Shown here one piece after another: positions 24,897-32,920 of a stretch of 64,000 nt of DNA; the stretch's first letter is position 1, and every line of letters begins with the position of its first letter. The stretch lies in the NCBI RefSeq assembly GCF_946480185.1, contig NZ_CAMLIG010000006.1, forward strand, positions 1 through 64,000. The letters are read 5' to 3'. Made by a program: the position numbers and the translations under genes. A model generated the notes under the pieces. It was not told where the DNA came from, searched no databases, and was given only the letters and a program-made list of their open reading frames with translations. Origin of the DNA: an uncultured Pedobacter sp. Lineage in GTDB: Bacteria > Bacteroidota > Bacteroidia > Sphingobacteriales > Sphingobacteriaceae.

Positions 24897-25826
24897 TTAA
24901 TAAATACTAGATTTTATATCAGGGTTTTTAGATTTGAAAAGGCTAAAGTTGCGGGAAATCGTAAACCCAAATCTAACTCCGCCATGTTTCCACGATTTTT
25001 TAGTGCTGGGGATAAAATTATTTTCATTGATAAATTCAGCGTTCATGAAATTGAGCGAAAATATATGCCCTCCGGTCTCAATCTCAAGCCCTACTGCTAA
25101 TGGATTATAAAAGGTTGTGGTCAAATTTTTTGGTCTCGAAAGCCCATTTACAATGGTATAATCGGTTATAAATGACAGGCGTTTATTAAGTTTTACACGA
25201 CCAGCGAAACCCATGCTAAAAAGGTTTTTGGGATCCTTAATATCAGTAGTTACAGACCGAACCAAAAGACTCGGCATTACTTGCAGAGACAATACAGGAG
25301 AAATTTTTCGGGAAAAAATTGGCTGAATAAAATAGGAAACTCGGTCGCCATAATTCTTAAACTCGTCACTTGTAAACGGTTTTCGTCCGATACTAGCTAT
25401 CTGGAAAAACAAAGTTAAATTTAGTGGCATGCCATGTGTCTGTTGCTGTAGTAGCTTTTGCTTAATCAAAAGATTAAACAACTCGTCATGCTTACTTCTA
25501 CCTATACCAACTGTTAACTTATCGGTAATTCCATAATCTAAACCTATAAATAAGTCTGATGCAACATCTAATCCGTAAAGTGTGTGCACATTTCCAAATT
25601 CGCCACCGATATCTCCAAAATGATGACGGATTCTAAGATCTAGATCATGCTTTTTCTGTGTTTCGGTAGAGTTAGAAAGCGCAATATGGGTCGATTTAAA
25701 AGTGGCTTCAACCTTATCAAACTTTTCATCGGTTTGTAAACTTTTAAGTACCGAATCAACACTTTGGGCATTTGCCTGAATGCCGATTGCTATAAAAAGT
25801 AACAGCAACAACCTGAATTTTCTCAT
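24897..25826 (-). CDS. DUF5777 outer-membrane barrel protein
   Basis: A 309-residue secreted protein (signal ends QANAQ) whose sequence is a run of beta-strands with aromatic girdles (LDLRIRHHFGDIGGEFGNVH, GLDYGITDKLTVGIGRS). It matches the family I know as DUF5777, a barrel that usually travels with YceI and Rieske genes in Bacteroidota. Function unknown. It lies between the YceI gene and the Rieske gene, with gaps of 5 and 11 bp, so co-transcription is very likely. Confidence 0.8.
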   Translation of the reverse strand: MRKFRLLLLLFIAIGIQANAQSVDSVLKSLQTDEKFDKVEATFKSTHIALSNSTETQKKHDLDLRIRHHFGDIGGEFGNVHTLYGLDVASDLFIGLDYGITDKLTVGIGRSKHDELFNLLIKQKLLQQQTHGMPLNLTLFFQIASIGRKPFTSDEFKNYGDRVSYFIQPIFSRKISPVLSLQVMPSLLVRSVTTDIKDPKNLFSMGFAGRVKLNKRLSFITDYTIVNGLSRPKNLTTTFYNPLAVGLEIETGGHIFSLNFMNAEFINENNFIPSTKKSWKHGGVRFGFTISRNFSLFKSKNPDIKSSIY

Positions 25827-25831
25827 TGATA

Positions 25832-26392
25832 TTATTTTAAAATAGTTAGATTACTTAGGGTTTTAACCTGAATTATTTCTGCAACTTTTGTAATAACTAG
25901 GGTTGGTATTTTAATATGGTGCGCTTTACAAGCTATATCAAAAGTAGCGTACATAGCAACTGTGCCATTTTTAACCGTTATTTTTCCACTGATGTTTCTT
26001 ACCTGATCTACCCCATGGATACTTAAAATTCCTTTAGCTACAACATTATATTCACCATCTTTGGTCAAATCTATCTTTGGTTCAATATTACCTTTAAATT
26101 TGGCCACCGGATATTTATCGCTCTCCATATAATCTTCGTTAAAATGCTGTTGCATTAGTTTTTTATCGAATTCCAGCGTTTTTACCATGAGCTGAATTAC
26201 GATTTCCTGTATGGGCATTTTAAATACCGAAACACCTGAACGGCTTTGTGCCTTTATATCTTCAACAGGTGTGGAAGAAAAAATATCGACCTCCGTATTT
26301 TTATCTATGTAAACCTGTGCTTTTAGGGCTAAAGCCGTGAAAAGACAGAAAAACGTAATTAACAATAATGTTTTATTGAAATTTAAGTTCAT
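25832..26392 (-). CDS. YceI family periplasmic protein (3 of 3)
   Basis: A 186-residue secreted YceI protein. After the signal peptide (cleavage near ALKAQ), TEVDIFSSTPVEDIKAQS replaces the SNLHDW strand, and the conserved helix LMQQHFNEDYMESDKYPVAKFKG is present. The C-terminal strand reads IIQVKTLSNLTILK. It overlaps the preceding gene by 20 nt and is followed after 5 bp by the DUF5777 gene. The tight packing under an ECF sigma factor suggests stress-induced expression. Confidence 0.88.
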   Translation of the reverse strand: MNLNFNKTLLLITFFCLFTALALKAQVYIDKNTEVDIFSSTPVEDIKAQSRSGVSVFKMPIQEIVIQLMVKTLEFDKKLMQQHFNEDYMESDKYPVAKFKGNIEPKIDLTKDGEYNVVAKGILSIHGVDQVRNISGKITVKNGTVAMYATFDIACKAHHIKIPTLVITKVAEIIQVKTLSNLTILK

Positions 26393-27554
26393 AACCTAAT
26401 TTTAATGATATACCACTGGATTTTAAGGGCACATTGCCTTCTCCAATACCGCTCATCGGTATTTTAAGATAAGGTTCGATACCGAAATCAAATTTTTTGC
26501 TTTTTAGCTTGATGTTATACGTTGCCGACAAATCAATCACGCTTAAGTAGTGCTGGTTGGCATTTTTCTTTTCCACAAGTCGGTCTGGGCGACCAGAGGC
26601 TGCGGTATAAATAAAATTATAATCCTCTTTCAGCATAAAATAACTTGACAGACCCAAATTCAGATTGATGCTGCTTTTCTTTAAATCAAATAGCTGAAAA
26701 GATGCCCTTAAAGGGATTTCGAGGACTTTACAGGCTGCGTCTATCGATGCAATTTTGCTGGCCACATTTGGGTTGGCAAAAGTATAATCGTAGTTATTAG
26801 CAGTATAATTTTTTGAACCGTAATTAATACCGGTTTGTAAACTTAAATTTTTAAATACGCCAAAGCCGATACTAAGCCCAACTGCGATATTTCCTTTGCC
26901 CCCAATTACACTGTTTGTAGAGTTAAAATCAGGCCCAAAACTAAATGCTACCATAAAAGGAATTTTTTTGGCATTCTTCTTCTTGGTTTTCTTTGCCGTC
27001 GCCACTTCCTTATGAGTCAATGATTGGCCTGTTATTTCGTTCCGTTGGGCGGTGACATTATCGGGATCGGCACTGGCTACTAATCCTGACGTATAAACTG
27101 CGGTATCATTAACAACAGGTACTAAATCTTTATATTTTTTTGTTGAGCTATTTAAAACAGGATTGCTAACAGCTACATATTCTTTACTTTTCTTATAAGC
27201 TAACTTTGGCGTCAAATGGGCTAAAACGGTACCCGAATTTTTAGGGAGAATAATATTTCCGTTTTCTTGAGCCGGTGTTTCCTCAATATTTTTTTTGTTT
27301 GATATCGGTATCTGAATAGCATGAGCAAGCTTTTTGGTAGGTTCTTTTTTGTTGATAAGGTAAAATCCCAACCCGAATGATAAAAACAATAAAATAATAC
27401 TGGCATTTCTGTAAAACAAAAATCTATCTCTACGGTCTTTTTGATCGAGTTTTTCTTGCATCATGCGCCATGATTCCTCCTCAAAAGGAGGAAGCCCTTC
27501 GGTCATCCTCTCTCGAAAGAATTTATCAAAATCTTTGTCTTCCATTTCTTTCAT
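26373..27554 (-). CDS. Membrane protein with anti-sigma-like N-terminus and barrel C-terminus
   Basis: A 393-residue protein that probably joins an anti-sigma-type cytoplasmic segment to an outer-membrane-like beta domain. The start (MKEMEDKDFDKFFRERMTEG) is acidic and helical, then PFEEESWRMMQEKLDQK precedes a transmembrane helix (about residues 50-68, ASIILLFLSFGLGFYLI). After a long polar linker, residues about 195-393 form PorT-like strands (VAFSFGPDFNSTNSVIGG, ...SGISLKLGYELKFQ). I use the ATG at 27554, just after the sigma stop; a frame open upstream to 27602 only adds residues that overlap the sigma gene. The inner-membrane anti-sigma reading and the outer-membrane reading are in conflict; the topology is open. 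Confidence 0.7.
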   Translation of the reverse strand: MKEMEDKDFDKFFRERMTEGLPPFEEESWRMMQEKLDQKDRRDRFLFYRNASIILLFLSFGLGFYLINKKEPTKKLAHAIQIPISNKKNIEETPAQENGNIILPKNSGTVLAHLTPKLAYKKSKEYVAVSNPVLNSSTKKYKDLVPVVNDTAVYTSGLVASADPDNVTAQRNEITGQSLTHKEVATAKKTKKKNAKKIPFMVAFSFGPDFNSTNSVIGGKGNIAVGLSIGFGVFKNLSLQTGINYGSKNYTANNYDYTFANPNVASKIASIDAACKVLEIPLRASFQLFDLKKSSINLNLGLSSYFMLKEDYNFIYTAASGRPDRLVEKKNANQHYLSVIDLSATYNIKLKSKKFDFGIEPYLKIPMSGIGEGNVPLKSSGISLKLGYELKFQ

Positions 27555-27564
27555 CTTCAGCAAT

Positions 27565-28110
27565 CTATATACAACAATCCCTGTCTTCCTCCACTTGGGC
27601 AAGCATTTTCTTTAGATGCTCTCTGGCCTTAAAAAGGTTTGATTTAGATGCTCCAACTGAAATTTGGAGCATTTCCGAAATTTCTTCATGTTTATAACCG
27701 TCAATAACAAAAAGGTTAAAAACGGTTCTATAAGAGTTAGAAAGTTTTTGAACCAGTTCGATTAAATCTTTATAATTTAAATGCGAAAGAATATTTTCTT
27801 GCGTATCTAGTTCTTGGGTTTCATTTAGTGTTTCCATTTCAATCTGTTTAATACGTTTTCTGTAGTGGTCAATTGATGTATTGATCATTATTGTGCTGAG
27901 CCAACTTTTAAATGACAAGCTAGTGTCGTAACGTGAGATATTGGCAAACACTTTCATAAAACCATCGTTAACCACTTCAACAGCCTCTTCTTTATTTTTG
28001 GCATACCTTAAACAAATGCGGATAGCATAGCCATAGTAAAGCTTATAAAGCTCTTTCTGACACTTTCTGTCGTTTTTTACACAGCCGTTAAACAGTTTAA
28101 GTTCAAGCAA
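27565..28110 (-). CDS. ECF RNA polymerase sigma factor
   Basis: A 181-residue sigma factor. Region 2 shows YAKNKEEAVEVVNDGFMKVF and SFKSWLSTIMINTSIDHYRK; region 4 shows LSNSYRTVFNLFVIDGYKHEEIS and ISVGASKSNLFKAREHLKKML. The frame starts with TTG at 28110; I found no ATG in frame ahead of the conserved region. It heads an operon with the anti-sigma/barrel protein, YceI, DUF5777 and Rieske, and should drive that operon. Confidence 0.92.
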   Translation of the reverse strand: MLELKLFNGCVKNDRKCQKELYKLYYGYAIRICLRYAKNKEEAVEVVNDGFMKVFANISRYDTSLSFKSWLSTIMINTSIDHYRKRIKQIEMETLNETQELDTQENILSHLNYKDLIELVQKLSNSYRTVFNLFVIDGYKHEEISEMLQISVGASKSNLFKAREHLKKMLAQVEEDRDCCI

Positions 28111-28202
28111 AATAAAATCAGATAAGTTGTTTGTAATTAGAGTTACGTGGAATATTAAATTAGGTTGCCTGACTAAACAAATATTTTTTAGTACAAAGAG
28201 TA

Positions 28203-29159
28203 CTATTGGTTTTTCAAAAGGTCAGAAACCACCAAATCAGTAAAAAGCTTTGCTCCTTCGCTATTCAAATGCGGCGCATCATGATATAAGCTGGACTTAA
28301 TTAAAGGCATAAAATTACAATAGTCAAAAAAGGGAATATTGTTTTGTTTCGCTATTGCCTTACCAGTTTCAATGGAGCAGTCCTTAAGCCTATTTTTAGA
28401 CAGATAAGGAGAACAAACAATAAATAATTTAATATTGGCTTGTTTACAATCGCTAATGAAAGTGCGGTATGCATCCACCTTATTGTTGTCCAGTTCGTAA
28501 TTTTGCGGGAAAGGGTAATTTTCTAGCGGGCCATGCCATTTATCCTTTAAAGCGATAAATCCTTGGTCGTCATCTTGCCGATTTTTATTTAATTCGGTAT
28601 TTCCAATGGCAATGGTCAGCATTTCTGAGTTAAACGGATAAATACTGGAAAGCAGTTTCAATCGCTCATATCGTCCTCTCATCAAAATAATGGAACGCAT
28701 TTCTGGATGAGTTTTATAGTAGGGCAATAAAGAAGAAAGCACATCGTAACTGCCTTCCCGTTTTTCAAAATCCAGTAGGTTTAAATCTAAAACAATGATT
28801 TTAGGATGATATCTCTTCAAAATACTTTTTAAAACTGCCAAATGATATAAAATAGGACTTCCGTAACGGCCCACATTATAACATAACAGCCCTATTCTTT
28901 TTTCAAAAACACTTGGGATATAATGGTTGCAAGCCCGGGAAGAACCGAAGATCAGAATATCGGCCTTTGTTTTTTCTAACGCGAAAGTAGCTCTGTATTG
29001 TAAACCGCTTTCTTGCCTAAAATAAAAATACCTCAATATGCTACCAATGGAAGTATCCAAAGCAAAAATCAACAGAAAAAACAGGCTAAGTTTTACCACA
29101 AAAAACCAAAACTGACTCCTTCTGACTTTATAAATTAGCCTATGGAAAATTGAGCTCAT
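28203..29159 (-). CDS. SGNH/GDSL-type O-acylation partner protein
   Basis: A 318-residue membrane-anchored protein with an N-terminal helix (about 20-40, LSLFFLLIFALDTSIGSI) and a periplasmic SGNH-like domain. Block I is FGSSRACNHY and the terminal block holds DAPHLN, giving Ser, Asp and His at the catalytic positions. It shares one base (TAATG) with the MBOAT gene upstream. AlgJ/AlgX-like and DUF1574 proteins play this role for MBOAT acyltransferases: they move the acyl group from the membrane protein to a periplasmic glycan. The target glycan is not identifiable. Confidence 0.75.
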   Translation of the reverse strand: MSSIFHRLIYKVRRSQFWFFVVKLSLFFLLIFALDTSIGSILRYFYFRQESGLQYRATFALEKTKADILIFGSSRACNHYIPSVFEKRIGLLCYNVGRYGSPILYHLAVLKSILKRYHPKIIVLDLNLLDFEKREGSYDVLSSLLPYYKTHPEMRSIILMRGRYERLKLLSSIYPFNSEMLTIAIGNTELNKNRQDDDQGFIALKDKWHGPLENYPFPQNYELDNNKVDAYRTFISDCKQANIKLFIVCSPYLSKNRLKDCSIETGKAIAKQNNIPFFDYCNFMPLIKSSLYHDAPHLNSEGAKLFTDLVVSDLLKNQ

Positions 29160-30589
29160 TAAAATTGAAAGTAAATAAATTGTCCGCCATCAAAAACTCC
29201 AAAAAGCAATATCAGAATAACCAAGGAGGCGTAAGACATATTCCTAATTAGCCAGTTCTTGTTGTCAAAAAAAGTCAACGTACCTCTATAATATTCTCTC
29301 TTATACTCAATAAGCAAAAGAAAACCCATCCCAGCAAAAGAGTAAATCATTTTAGATGGATTTTCAATAAATAATGGTCCGCTAAGCGTACTTATTTTTT
29401 TGATGATGTAAAAAGCGTGATTTATATTATTGGCTCTAAAAAAAATCCATGCAAAGCAAACCAATAAAAACGTAATTGCAACTTGCAGACAGCGGGCTAA
29501 TTTTGGCATTGAATTTATTCCAACAAACTGATTAAGTTTTTCTCTAAAGCCGGAAGATATATTACCAAATATCAGGTAAAGTCCGTTTAATGCGCCCCAG
29601 GCCACATACGTCCAATTGGCGCCATGCCATAAACCACTAATTAAAAAAACAATAAACAAGTTAAAGTACCATCTGGGTACAGAAACTCTGTTTCCTCCTA
29701 AAGAGATGTATAAATAATCTTTAAACCAAGTTGACAAAGAAATATGCCAGCGTTTCCAAAACTCGGCAATATTGAGGGCAAAATATGGACGGTTAAAGTT
29801 GGTCATCAAATGAAAACCCATCACTTTTGCTACACCAATAGCAATATCAGAATAGGCAGAAAAATCACAATAAATTTGAAAAGCAAAAAACACGGTAGCA
29901 ACTAATAAACTTATTCCCGAGTGGTGATCTGCATTATTATAAACCGCGTTAACGTATATAGCTAAACGATCTGCAACCACCAGTTTTTTAAAAAAGCCCC
30001 ATAAAATTAATTTTAAGCCTTCAACAATCCTGATGTATTCAAACTCATGCTTTTCTCTAAACTGGTGTAAAAGATTTTGTGGACGCTCAATTGGGCCCGC
30101 CACCAATTGCGGATAAAACATAACGTATAAAGCGTAAATCCCAAAATGCCTTTCAGCTTTTTGATTTTCTCTATACACTTCAATGGTATAGCTCATGGCC
30201 TGAAAAGTATGGAATGAAAGACCAATTGGCAATAGGATGCTGAGATAAGGAAGCGGATCTTTTAGACCAAAACCATGCATTAAAAAAGAAAAGTTATCGT
30301 TTAAGAAATTGAAATACTTAAATACACAAAGCACTGATATATTAGCAATTAAGCTAACAACGAGGAATATTTTACGTTGCTTTCCCTTGGCAGATTCGAT
30401 ACTTATCCCTGCAAAATAATCTATAACGATGGTGGCCGCCAGTATTAAAATGTAAATGGGAACAAATGCCATATAAAAATAGCAACTGCTGGATAAAAGC
30501 AAAATCCATCTCCATTTATGTGGAATTATAAAATACAGCGAAGTAACTATAACAAAGAAAAAAAGGAAATGAAAGGAATTGAAAAGCAT
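29159..30589 (-). CDS. MBOAT family O-acyltransferase (AlgI-like)
   Basis: An inner-membrane acyltransferase with about 10-12 hydrophobic segments, 476 aa. Diagnostic parts are FPQLVAGPIERPQNLL, FNRPYFALNIAEFWKRWHISLSTWFKDYLY and the catalytic-His region SGLWHGANWTYVAWGALNGL. It should transfer acetyl or another acyl group to an exported saccharide together with the SGNH protein encoded directly after it. No polysaccharide synthesis genes lie next to it, so this may act on teichoic-like, O-antigen or exopolysaccharide material made elsewhere. Confidence 0.92.
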   Translation of the reverse strand: MLFNSFHFLFFFVIVTSLYFIIPHKWRWILLLSSSCYFYMAFVPIYILILAATIVIDYFAGISIESAKGKQRKIFLVVSLIANISVLCVFKYFNFLNDNFSFLMHGFGLKDPLPYLSILLPIGLSFHTFQAMSYTIEVYRENQKAERHFGIYALYVMFYPQLVAGPIERPQNLLHQFREKHEFEYIRIVEGLKLILWGFFKKLVVADRLAIYVNAVYNNADHHSGISLLVATVFFAFQIYCDFSAYSDIAIGVAKVMGFHLMTNFNRPYFALNIAEFWKRWHISLSTWFKDYLYISLGGNRVSVPRWYFNLFIVFLISGLWHGANWTYVAWGALNGLYLIFGNISSGFREKLNQFVGINSMPKLARCLQVAITFLLVCFAWIFFRANNINHAFYIIKKISTLSGPLFIENPSKMIYSFAGMGFLLLIEYKREYYRGTLTFFDNKNWLIRNMSYASLVILILLFGVFDGGQFIYFQF

Positions 30590-30839
30590 TTAATCCAATT
30601 TTTTTTAAATATAACAATAACAGAAAATAAATACCTTAAACCTTAATTTTTTCCTTTGCAGTTATTTAACATTGGCTTTAGCTTGAGATTTGATTTAAAA
30701 AATCTTACTAAACGGAAGATTGAAGTAAAAAACTAAAGGATAAGACAATTAAACCTTTTTAACTTTCATAAATCCAAGTGCATAAAAAGCCCGTAAATGC
30801 TTTTGAAATTAAGGCATTAACATACCGAAATAAAATATT

Positions 30840-30847
30840 TATATTTG
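30840..30847 (+). promoter_or_regulatory. Candidate -7 box for the tatA pair
   Basis: TATATTTG matches the TAnnTTTG -7 element 25 bp upstream of the first tatA ATG. No TTTG is at the standard distance upstream, so only the -7 half is supported. Confidence 0.45.
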
Positions 30848-30872
30848 CATCCTCTTTAATACACACATTATC

Positions 30873-31175
30873 ATGCACATCGGTAATTTATTGTTTTTGA
30901 ATTTAGGAACACAAGAAGTTGTGATGATTTTATTCGCTGTACTGTTGCTTTTCGGCGGAGAAAAACTTCCGGAACTGGCAAGAGGTTTAGGGAAAGGAAT
31001 AAGAGAATTTAAAGATGCTTCAGACGGTGTAAAAAGAGAAATACACCGTAATATAAATGAGCTTACTGCTACGGAAGAGCTTAAACGCGAAGAAGAATTG
31101 GAGCGTTCAAAAACTAAAGTTGCAGAACCAACAACAGAAGAAAACAAAGATTTATTAAACAATTCAAATCAATAA
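30873..31175 (+). CDS. tatA: Sec-independent translocase TatA/E-type (first copy)
   Basis: A twin-arginine translocation pore component. The single N-terminal membrane helix (about residues 13-30, [20 protein letters not shown]) is followed by the Gly hinge and amphipathic helix [20 protein letters not shown]. The C-terminal 50 residues are charged and variable. It is longer (100 aa) than the second copy, and lies 4 bp from it. Confidence 0.9.
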   Translation: MHIGNLLFLNLGTQEVVMILFAVLLLFGGEKLPELARGLGKGIREFKDASDGVKREIHRNINELTATEELKREEELERSKTKVAEPTTEENKDLLNNSNQ

Positions 31176-31179
31176 AAAA

Positions 31180-31356
31180 ATGGGTTTAGGTGCTCCAGAA
31201 ATTATCTTAATTGTATTTGCTTTACTGCTATTATTTGGCGGAAAAAAGCTTCCCGAATTAATGAAGGGCTTGGGAAAAGGTGTAAAGGAATTTAAAGACG
31301 CCCAAAATGGCGTTGATAAAACTGAAAAACCAGAAGAAAAACAGCAAAAAGATTAA
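31180..31356 (+). CDS. tatA: Sec-independent translocase TatA (short second copy)
   Basis: A 58-residue protein too short to be caught by usual ORF cut-offs. It starts [20 protein letters not shown], then [20 protein letters not shown]: the Tat membrane helix, hinge and amphipathic helix. The tail is short and lysine- and glutamate-rich. It is separated by 4 bp from the first copy's stop codon, and the shared LLLFGG.KLPEL..GLGKG core shows they are paralogues. It is followed by a hairpin at 31386. Confidence 0.9.
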   Translation: MGLGAPEIILIVFALLLLFGGKKLPELMKGLGKGVKEFKDAQNGVDKTEKPEEKQQKD

Positions 31357-31385
31357 AATTTCCTAAATTTATTTAGGATTCCATT

Positions 31386-31435
31386 AACCTTGAACGGTCG
31401 AAATTTGTAATTTCGGGAGTTCAAGGTTTTCTTTT
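31386..31435 (+). terminator. Hairpin between tatA and gatA
   Basis: Arms AACCTTGAAC (31386-31395) and GTTCAAGGTT (31419-31428), with an inner CGAAATT/AATTTCG stem, are followed by TTCTTTT. It looks like the terminator of the tatA pair, but it ends only 12 nt before the gatA ATG, so gatA mRNA either begins inside it or reads through it. It could therefore also regulate gatA. Confidence 0.75.
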
Positions 31436-31440
31436 ATAAA

Positions 31441-32880
31441 ATGGTCACAGAAAAAATCATATCCTACTCCAATTTTTCGCAGTTACAGCTCGATCTAAAA
31501 TCTGGTAGCATTACCGTTAAAGATCTAGTGAAATACTATATCGCAAGAATTGAAGACCACAAACATCTCAATGCTTTTTTAGAAACTTTTGAGGCAGAGG
31601 CTTTGGCCAAAGCCGAAGAAATACAGGCTAAAATAGATAATGGAACTGGAGGAAAATTAGCCGGGATGATTATTGGCCTAAAGGATAATATTTCTTTTAA
31701 AGGCCATCAAATGACGGCTTCTTCTAAAATTTTAGAAGGATACGAAGCCGTTTACTCCGCAACTGTTGTAGAGCGCATTTTGGCGGAAGACGCCATAATA
31801 ATTGGTCGCTTAAATTGCGATGAGTTTGCGATGGGTGCATCCAATGAAACCAGCTACTACGGTCCGGTAAAAAATTATGTTGATGAAAAAAGAGTTTCCG
31901 GAGGTTCTTCAGGAGGCTCTGCAGTTGCAGTACAGGCGGGCCTATGTTTCGCGTCATTAGCATCAGATACTGGCGGTTCCATCAGGCAACCTGCCGCTTT
32001 TTGTGGAGTTTTCGGTTTAAAACCAACTTATTCTAGGGTTTCAAGATACGGCGTTGTTGCTTATGCTTCCTCGTTTGACCAAGTTGGCCCAATTGCAAAA
32101 TCAGTAGAAGATATTGCTTTGATACTTGAGGTTATTGCGGGCAGAGACCCACATGATGCCACTTCAGCTGAAGTTGCTGTGCCGGCTTACTCAAAATTAG
32201 TTTCAAGTGAGGTTCCAAAAAAGAAAATCGCTTATATAGAAGAAACCCTACATGCTGAAGGTTTAGACCCAGAGATTAAACAAAATGTATTAGCGCAAAT
32301 TGAAAAATTAAAAGCGCAAGGACATACCGTTGAACCGGTTTCTTTTGATTATTTAGATTACGTAGTTGCCACTTACTATATTTTAACCACCGCAGAAGCT
32401 TCTTCAAATTTAGCCAGATACGATGGTGTACATTTTGGCTACAGAAGTCCGGAATCTACAGACTTAATCAGCACCTATAAAAAATCAAGGTCAGAGGGTT
32501 TTGGCGATGAAGTTAAGCGCCGTATTATGTTGGGCACTTTTGTGTTGAGCGCAGGTTATTATGATGCTTACTACTCAAAAGCTCAAAAAGCCCGAAGATT
32601 GATTAAGGAGAAAATGGATCATATTTTAGAAGAGTATAACTTCATCATCACTCCAACTACACCTACTCCGGCATTCCATATCGGCGAAGAAATTACAGAC
32701 CCAATGGTGATGTATTTAGCAGATATTTTTACTGTAGGTGCTTCTTTGGCGGGTTTGCCGGCTATTTCTTTGCCATCAGGCGAAAACAAAGAAGGCTTAC
32801 CTTTGGGCATACAAATTATCGGAAGAAGATTTAAAGAAGAAAATTTATTGGCTTTTTCTAAATGCATACATAAGCTTTAG
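31441..32880 (+). CDS. gatA: Glutamyl/aspartyl-tRNA amidotransferase subunit A
   Basis: Amidase subunit of GatCAB, which converts Glu-tRNA(Gln) or Asp-tRNA(Asn) to the amide form using ammonia from glutamine. The amidase signature GGSSGGSAVAVQAGL contains the Ser-cisSer-Lys triad elements, with Lys from GLKDNISFKG near residue 81, and ASDTGGSIRQPAAFCGVFG follows. GatB and GatC are not adjacent in this window. Because a complete GlnRS lies at 9422, the transamidase is probably used for asparagine, or for a subset of tRNAs. Confidence 0.96.
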   Translation: MVTEKIISYSNFSQLQLDLKSGSITVKDLVKYYIARIEDHKHLNAFLETFEAEALAKAEEIQAKIDNGTGGKLAGMIIGLKDNISFKGHQMTASSKILEGYEAVYSATVVERILAEDAIIIGRLNCDEFAMGASNETSYYGPVKNYVDEKRVSGGSSGGSAVAVQAGLCFASLASDTGGSIRQPAAFCGVFGLKPTYSRVSRYGVVAYASSFDQVGPIAKSVEDIALILEVIAGRDPHDATSAEVAVPAYSKLVSSEVPKKKIAYIEETLHAEGLDPEIKQNVLAQIEKLKAQGHTVEPVSFDYLDYVVATYYILTTAEASSNLARYDGVHFGYRSPESTDLISTYKKSRSEGFGDEVKRRIMLGTFVLSAGYYDAYYSKAQKARRLIKEKMDHILEEYNFIITPTTPTPAFHIGEEITDPMVMYLADIFTVGASLAGLPAISLPSGENKEGLPLGIQIIGRRFKEENLLAFSKCIHKL

Positions 32881-32920
32881 CCAGCAAATACGTTTTGGCA
32901 GCTAAAGAAAAAATTAAAGA

